NCBI GenBank assembly: GCA_046728115.1
Contig: JBKPDW010000047.1
Coordinates: forward strand, 1 to 9,362
Origin: CAVSWN01 sp046728115
Lineage (GTDB): Bacteria; Acidobacteriota; Vicinamibacteria; Vicinamibacterales; CAVVIG01
Length of the DNA stretch: 9,362 nt
Direction of reading: 5' to 3'
Made by a program: the position numbers and the translations under genes. The notes beneath the pieces were generated by a model that was given only the letters and a program-made list of their open reading frames with translations, ran no database searches and was not told the DNA's origin. Below are positions 6,009 to 9,362 of the stretch, in pieces (position 1 is the stretch's first letter; each line of letters starts with the position of its first letter).

Positions 6009-7781
6009 TTACGCCGGCGGCAGTGTGACCGTGAAACACGCGCCACCCTGCGGACGATTCTCGACGGCGATCTGTCCGCCATGGAGCTCGACGAGATGCT
6101 TCGCAATCGCGAGGCCCAGCCCCGTGCCGCCCGGATCACGCGCGCGCGACTTGTCGACTCGATAGAAGCGCTCGAAGACCCGCGAAAGATCCTGCTCGGG
6201 AATTCCAGGACCCTCGTCCGACACGGCGATGGCGATGTGACCGTTGCGGTGCGTCGCTTCGACGCGGATGGTCGAGTGCTCGGGCGAATAGGCGACCGCA
6301 TTCGCGACCAGATTCCGCAACGCGGCGTGCAGCTTGGCCGAATCGGCCCGGACCTGCTCGGCCCCCGGCGCGACGCTGACTTCGATGCGCTGGCCGCGCG
6401 ATTCGGCGACAGGCTCGACGTCCGCGATCACGGTTTCCGTGAGCTCGCGCGTCTGGCACGGACGCAGCTGCAGGGTCTCCTGGCCGGCGTCGAGGCGGGC
6501 GAGATGCAGCAGGTCCTTGACCAGACGTTCCATGCGCTCCGCGTGCCTGGCGATGATTTCCAGGAACCGCCGGCTTTCTTCGGGGCTCGTGTCGCCGTCC
6601 AGTAGGGCCTCGACGTATCCGCGTACCGCGGTCAGCGGCGTCCGCATTTCGTGCGAGACGTTGGCCACGAAGTCGCGGCGGATCTGGTCCGATCGACGCA
6701 GGTCGGTGAAATCGTTGAGCACCAGCACGACGCCGTGCGCCGAGGCGCCAGCCGCCGGCGCCGCACGGGCCACGATGGTCTTCGACGGGTCGCGCGGGGG
6801 AGAGAATTGCACGGCATCAATGGTGCGCCCCTCGAGCACGCCGGCAACGAGTTCGGCGATGCTCGGCAGCCGGATGGTCTCGAGGTACGGCCGCCCGACA
6901 GCGACTGTTTCCAGCCTGAGCATCCCTCGCGCCGCGGCGTTCACCAGTTCGAGTCGGCCCTGCGCGTCGACAACGATCACGCCTTCGACCATTCCCGCGA
7001 GGATTGCTTCCATGCGAGCGTGATCGCGCGCCTGCTCGCCGAGCCGCCGGCCGACTTCCTGCACCGACTCGTCGAGCGCCCGCGCCACCGTGCCCAATTC
7101 GTCATCGCCGAAGCCAAGCTGCGGCGGAGTCAGATCGCCGCTGCGATAGCGCTGCGCAATCAGAGCGATCAGCCTGATCCGTTCGCCGATGCGGGCCGAG
7201 AACAGCCACGCGATCGCCGCGCCGCCCGCAAGCGCCAGGCCAAGCGCGGTGAGCGTCGCGGTGAGAACCGAACGGAGTTGCTGCCGAACGTCGGCAACCG
7301 GCAGCGCGACGCGCACGAACGCGATGCCCGGATGGTGTACAGGCACTGCGACATACAGCATGTCGGTGTTCACTGTCGTGCTGTAGCGCTGAGACAGTCC
7401 CATTCCGCTCCCGCGCGCCGCCACGATCTCCGGACGCTGCGCGTGGTTCTCCATGGCCGCGACGCCCTCGCGCGTCTCCCAGGAATCGCCGACGACCGTG
7501 CCGTTTTGCGCGATGAAGGTGACGCGCGCGCCGATCAGCTCGCCGATACGATCCGCTTCATCGTCGATCTCGGCGAGCGATGCGAGCGGCGCCGCGCGGG
7601 CCAGGAGATCCGCGGCGAGGCGGGCTTCCGCGACGAGCGTCGATTCGATCCGCGCGTTCGTCTGCCGGCGCATCGACGTGGCGAAGAGGATGCCCGCGAC
7701 AGCGAGCGCGATGATCGACGCCGACAGCGCAGCGAAGAAGAACTTCGTTTGAAACGTCGTGCGCCCGGGAAGCGTCGTCAT
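6009..7781 (-). CDS. PhoR-type sensor histidine kinase
   Basis: A 590-residue inner-membrane kinase. In order: helix 1 (about 14-35), a periplasmic sensor region of some 135 residues, helix 2 (about 172-195), a HAMP linker (196-248), a PAS domain (about 255-360, beginning MEAILAGMVEGVIVVDAQG), the HisKA dimerisation domain with the H-box FVANVSHEMRTPL (phospho-accepting His377), and a HATPase_c domain with N-box LRNLVANAV (490-496), G1 SDEGPGIPE (521-529), F-box VFERFYRVD and G2 GGTGLGLAIAKHL. All catalytic motifs are intact. It should autophosphorylate and pass phosphate to the adjacent regulator. The architecture and H-box are PhoR-like, but no phosphate-transport genes are in view, so a phosphate signal is not shown. 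The start ATG overlaps the regulator's stop codon (ATGA), so translation is coupled. The frame stays open upstream to about 8384, but that part is the shadow of the regulator gene. Confidence 0.93.
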   Translation of the reverse strand: MTTLPGRTTFQTKFFFAALSASIIALAVAGILFATSMRRQTNARIESTLVAEARLAADLLARAAPLASLAEIDDEADRIGELIGARVTFIAQNGTVVGDSWETREGVAAMENHAQRPEIVAARGSGMGLSQRYSTTVNTDMLYVAVPVHHPGIAFVRVALPVADVRQQLRSVLTATLTALGLALAGGAAIAWLFSARIGERIRLIALIAQRYRSGDLTPPQLGFGDDELGTVARALDESVQEVGRRLGEQARDHARMEAILAGMVEGVIVVDAQGRLELVNAAARGMLRLETVAVGRPYLETIRLPSIAELVAGVLEGRTIDAVQFSPPRDPSKTIVARAAPAAGASAHGVVLVLNDFTDLRRSDQIRRDFVANVSHEMRTPLTAVRGYVEALLDGDTSPEESRRFLEIIARHAERMERLVKDLLHLARLDAGQETLQLRPCQTRELTETVIADVEPVAESRGQRIEVSVAPGAEQVRADSAKLHAALRNLVANAVAYSPEHSTIRVEATHRNGHIAIAVSDEGPGIPEQDLSRVFERFYRVDKSRARDPGGTGLGLAIAKHLVELHGGQIAVENRPQGGACFTVTLPPA

Positions 7782-8473
7782 GCGCTCGGTGCAGGATCCG
7801 CGAGTTTGTAGCCGAACTGCTTGACCGTCACGAGCGCGTCGGCGAGCAGGGGAAGCTTCTCCCGCAACCGGCGCACGTGAACGTCGACGGTCCGCGTGCC
7901 GCCAGTGTAGCGATAGCCCCAGACGTCGGTCAGCAGCACGTCGCGCGACAGGACGCGGCCCTGGTGCTGCAGGAAATACTCGAGCAGCAGGAATTCCTTC
8001 GCGGTGAGCGTGACGTCGCGCCCGGAGACGGCGACGATGTGCCGCTCGGTGTCCATTGAGAGATCGCCGTAGGTGAGGGTGTGTCCGGTCTTCGAGTCGC
8101 GCTGCGCGCGCCGCAGCAGCGCACGGACACGGGCGACCAGCTCGCTCGGGCTGAACGGTTTGGCCACGTAATCGTCCGCGCCGATCTCGAGCCCGACAAT
8201 CCGCTCTGATTCGTCGGCGCGTGCGGTCAGCATGATGATCGGAAGGTTGGCCGTTCGTGGATCGGCGCGAACGCGGCGGCACAGCTCGATGCCGTCGACG
8301 TGCGGCAGCATCAGATCGAGGATGAGCACGTCGAACGATCGAGCTGCGATGGTCTGAAGCGCCCCGCTGCCCGTCGCCACCCACTCGCTTGCGAAGCCCG
8401 CTTTCTCGAGATAACGGGCGACGAGTTGGGCGATATCGGGATCGTCTTCGACGATCAGAATGCGCGCCGCCAT
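7778..8473 (-). CDS. PhoB/OmpR-family response regulator
   Basis: A two-domain transcription factor of 231 residues from the chosen start. The receiver domain has the acidic pair Asp10/Asp11, phospho-accepting Asp53 (ILDLMLP), Thr83 (MLTAR) and Lys105 (AKPFSPSEL), the same numbering as E. coli PhoB. The C-terminal winged-helix DNA-binding domain carries LTAKEFLLLEYFLQHQGRVLSR and the recognition segment TRTVDVHVRRLREKL, ending QFGYKLADP. Phosphorylation by the downstream kinase should promote dimerisation and DNA binding. Start choice: ATG 8473 (MAARILIVEDD) matches the family best. ATG 8482, ATG 8530 and TTG 8545 are in frame but would add 3, 19 and 24 residues, none with a good ribosome site, and 8482 overlaps a candidate -10 element. 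It is the first gene of the regulator-kinase-DinB operon. Target genes are unknown. Confidence 0.93.
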   Translation of the reverse strand: MAARILIVEDDPDIAQLVARYLEKAGFASEWVATGSGALQTIAARSFDVLILDLMLPHVDGIELCRRVRADPRTANLPIIMLTARADESERIVGLEIGADDYVAKPFSPSELVARVRALLRRAQRDSKTGHTLTYGDLSMDTERHIVAVSGRDVTLTAKEFLLLEYFLQHQGRVLSRDVLLTDVWGYRYTGGTRTVDVHVRRLREKLPLLADALVTVKQFGYKLADPAPSA

Positions 8474-8480
8474 CAGATTC

Positions 8481-8486
8481 ATTCTA
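8481..8486 (-). promoter_or_regulatory. Candidate -10 element for the regulator operon
   Basis: On the minus strand TAGAAT (5 of 6 to consensus) lies 7 bases before the ATG at 8473, with AGGACA (4 of 6 to the -35 consensus) 18 bases further upstream at 8505-8510. Transcription would start at or next to the ATG, giving a leaderless or nearly leaderless mRNA, in keeping with the lack of a ribosome site there. Confidence 0.35.
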
Positions 8487-8544
8487 TCGGTGATGACGTC
8501 CAGCTGTCCTCGAACGAGGGCATTCGCCATTGATCGTCCGTGCA

Positions 8545-8574
8545 AAATACTGAAATTAACCGAGAAATACTGCT
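8545..8574. promoter_or_regulatory. Direct-repeat element between divergent genes
   Basis: AAATACTG occurs exactly at 8545-8552 and 8565-8572, a 20-base period (about two helical turns). The 10-base unit between (ATTAACCGAG, 8555-8564) matches weakly, giving three units at 10-base period in an AT-rich patch between the regulator gene and the glycine-zipper gene. OmpR/PhoB-type regulators bind direct repeats spaced about one helical turn, so an autoregulatory site is plausible. It does not resemble the enterobacterial Pho box. Function is inferred. Confidence 0.4.
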
Positions 8575-8610
8575 GACGAGGCTGGCATCCCGCTTGTTAA
8601 AGCCCCGGGT

Positions 8611-8618
8611 GGGGAGGT
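8611..8618 (+). promoter_or_regulatory. Strong Shine-Dalgarno site for the glycine-zipper gene
   Basis: GGGGAGGT lies 6 bases before the ATG at 8625, supporting that start and high translation. It contrasts with the regulator and the exported protein at 9268, which show none. Confidence 0.75.
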
Positions 8619-8624
8619 GGAACC

Positions 8625-9083
8625 ATGAAGGCGTTTCTCGCAAGCATCCTGACGGTCATCGCGATGGGCATTCTCGCGATCGCGTACGGCCTTTTGAACC
8701 CGCGCACGCCCGTGGTCGACGCGTATTCTTCCGCGCGGCCGATGCTCGCGAGCGAGCGGGTCGGCGTAGATGGCGAGCCCACCCTGATCAACTATCCGAA
8801 CAACGGCATGGCGCGCTACGCGTCCAGCGTCGTTCCGGTCCGCGCAGCCGATTCCGACATCTACTCGCCGGCTCCGCGTCGCGTGACGACCGCCAGACGG
8901 TCGGCGTCGACGTCGCGAGTGGAAGCCGGCGGCCGCGATTGGACGAAAACGGCGCTCGTGATTGGCGGCTCTACTGCCGCCGCCGCCGGGCTGGGTGCGA
9001 TTTTCGGCGGCAAGAAAGGCGCGCTGATCGGTGCGGCCATTGGTGGCGGTGCCTCGACGCTCTACGAATCCAGGAAGCGGTAA
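8625..9083 (+). CDS. Membrane-anchored glycine-zipper protein, function unknown
   Basis: A 152-residue protein with an N-terminal hydrophobic segment (about residues 4-24, FLASILTVIAMGILAIAYGLL) that is probably a signal anchor, as no clear signal-peptidase site follows. The middle (25-105) is polar, with Ser, Arg and Val and no recognisable fold. The C-terminal 40 residues form a glycine zipper: VIGGSTAAAAGLGAIFGG then GALIGAAIGGGASTLYES, like the YMGG-type Gly-zipper modules of envelope proteins. Such segments can form tightly packed membrane helices or associate with the outer membrane. The gene is expressed away from the response regulator, separated by 151 bases that contain the AAATACTG repeats, so control by that regulator is possible. 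No function can be assigned. Confidence 0.8.
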   Translation: MKAFLASILTVIAMGILAIAYGLLNPRTPVVDAYSSARPMLASERVGVDGEPTLINYPNNGMARYASSVVPVRAADSDIYSPAPRRVTTARRSASTSRVEAGGRDWTKTALVIGGSTAAAAGLGAIFGGKKGALIGAAIGGGASTLYESRKR

Positions 9084-9093
9084 ACAGACCGGC

Positions 9094-9190
9094 GGCCATG
9101 GCCGATGGCTCATCGCCTAGGGCTCGGATCGGCGATGATCAGGCATCGGCCATCGGCCATCCGATATCAGCCATCTCGGCATCCCAGCCA
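9094..9190. repeat. Degenerate heptamer repeats with nested inverted repeats
   Basis: This spacer after the glycine-zipper gene is built from variants of CATCGGC: exact copies at 9144-9150 and 9151-9157, then CATCCGA, TATCAGC, CATCTCGGC and ATCCCAGC up to 9188. Reverse-complement copies lie on its left side (GGCCATGGCC palindrome 9094-9103, GCCGATGGC 9101-9109). As a result, ATGGCCGATGGC (9098-9109) pairs with GCCATCGGCCAT (9149-9160), enclosing a second stem TCATCGCC (9110-9117) with GGCGATGA (9131-9138). The transcript could fold into a two-part stem near the end of the glycine-zipper mRNA. There is no T-tract, so a terminator role is uncertain. Confidence 0.6.
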
Positions 9191-9255
9191 TTAGGCGTCC
9201 AGTCATGACCGAGCAACTCTGCAGAAGCCCCCGGCACACACGCCAGCCAGCCACC

Positions 9256-9261
9256 TATAAT
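9256..9261 (+). promoter_or_regulatory. Perfect -10 element, leaderless geometry
   Basis: TATAAT matches the sigma-70-type -10 consensus exactly. Six bases separate it from the ATG at 9268, so the usual start point falls on the A of that ATG. No convincing -35 is visible 16-19 bases upstream (the region reads CCGGCACA), and there is no Shine-Dalgarno before the ATG. Confidence 0.55.
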
Positions 9262-9267
9262 TGACGC

Positions 9268-9362
9268 ATGCGCACTACAGTTTTTATCGTCCTGCTCTCG
9301 TCCGCCGTGCTGGCTCAGAGCGCGCCCAATCTGTCGTTTCGCGGCGACCAGCAGTCCAAGCA
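9268..9362 (+). CDS. Exported protein, 5' end only
   Basis: The first 31 codons of a gene that runs off the window. The encoded start, MRTTVFIVLLSSAVLAQSAP followed by NLSFRGDQQSK, is a signal peptide with a short n-region, a hydrophobic core (VFIVLLSSAV) and a likely cleavage site at VLA/QS. The protein is therefore exported; too little is visible to name it. Support comes from the signal peptide and from the consensus -10 element just upstream. It lies 184 bases after the glycine-zipper gene on the same strand, but its own promoter suggests separate transcription. Confidence 0.65.
   Translation, partial: MRTTVFIVLLSSAVLAQSAPNLSFRGDQQSK

Noticed and set aside
6651..7811. Plus-strand 386-codon frame opposite the sensor kinase
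   Set aside because: It lies fully antisense to the kinase, whose motifs are all intact; the product is Arg/His/Asp-rich and shows no recognisable fold.
7782..8384. Upstream extension of the kinase frame, suggesting a regulator-kinase fusion
   Set aside because: The extension lies in another frame of the regulator gene and translates to Arg-rich nonsense. The ATGA overlap at 7778-7781 explains the arrangement as two separate genes.
7778..8473. Naming the pair phoB/phoR
   Set aside because: Motifs and numbering fit, but no pst, phoU or other phosphate gene is present in the window, and many acidobacterial PhoB/PhoR-like pairs may sense other signals.

Overview
The window is GC-rich, densely packed bacterial chromosome with no stretch over 300 bases lacking a gene. 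GTG and TTG starts, a DUF1572-type DinB gene, a copper-cluster-type outer-membrane protein family I associate with Acidobacteriota, and degenerate 7-base repeats between genes together suggest an Acidobacteriota (perhaps Vicinamibacteria) genome. That is an inference from gene content, not a phylogenetic placement. I see no rRNA, tRNA, CRISPR array, transposase or phage gene.

Layout, left to right. Bases 1-338 hold the 3' end of an unrecognised plus-strand gene. Bases 406-1068 encode a Prx6-type (1-Cys) peroxiredoxin. It converges on 1148-2617 (minus), a four-helix PepSY-associated membrane protein. Divergent from that gene is a tight plus-strand run: a small exported Cys/His-rich protein (2646-3089), a predicted outer-membrane barrel with Met/His-rich ends and a TTG start (3159-4409), a membrane-anchored mono-haem cytochrome c (4423-5058), and a small exported DUF5666-like protein whose predicted mature N-terminus is His-rich (5061-5402). 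Nearly every product is predicted to lie in the envelope, and most carry metal-ligand-rich segments or a haem site. I read this block as a candidate envelope metal (copper or iron) handling and redox module.

The minus-strand block 8473-5433 is an operon: a PhoB/OmpR-type response regulator, its PhoR-type sensor kinase (ATGA stop/start overlap), and a DinB/DUF1572 putative metal-dependent enzyme starting 18 bases after the kinase stop. No phosphate-transport genes are visible, so the signal sensed is unknown.

Divergent from the regulator is a small membrane-anchored protein with a C-terminal glycine zipper (8625-9083). After it comes a repeat- and hairpin-rich spacer (about 9091-9190). The window closes with the first 31 codons of an exported protein (from 9268), preceded by a perfect TATAAT placed so that transcription would begin at its ATG, which suggests a leaderless mRNA.

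The best candidates for something undescribed are the envelope metal/redox operon with its divergent PepSY gene, the two short orphan families inside it, and the regulatory signals at 2636-2647, 8545-8574 and 9256-9270.
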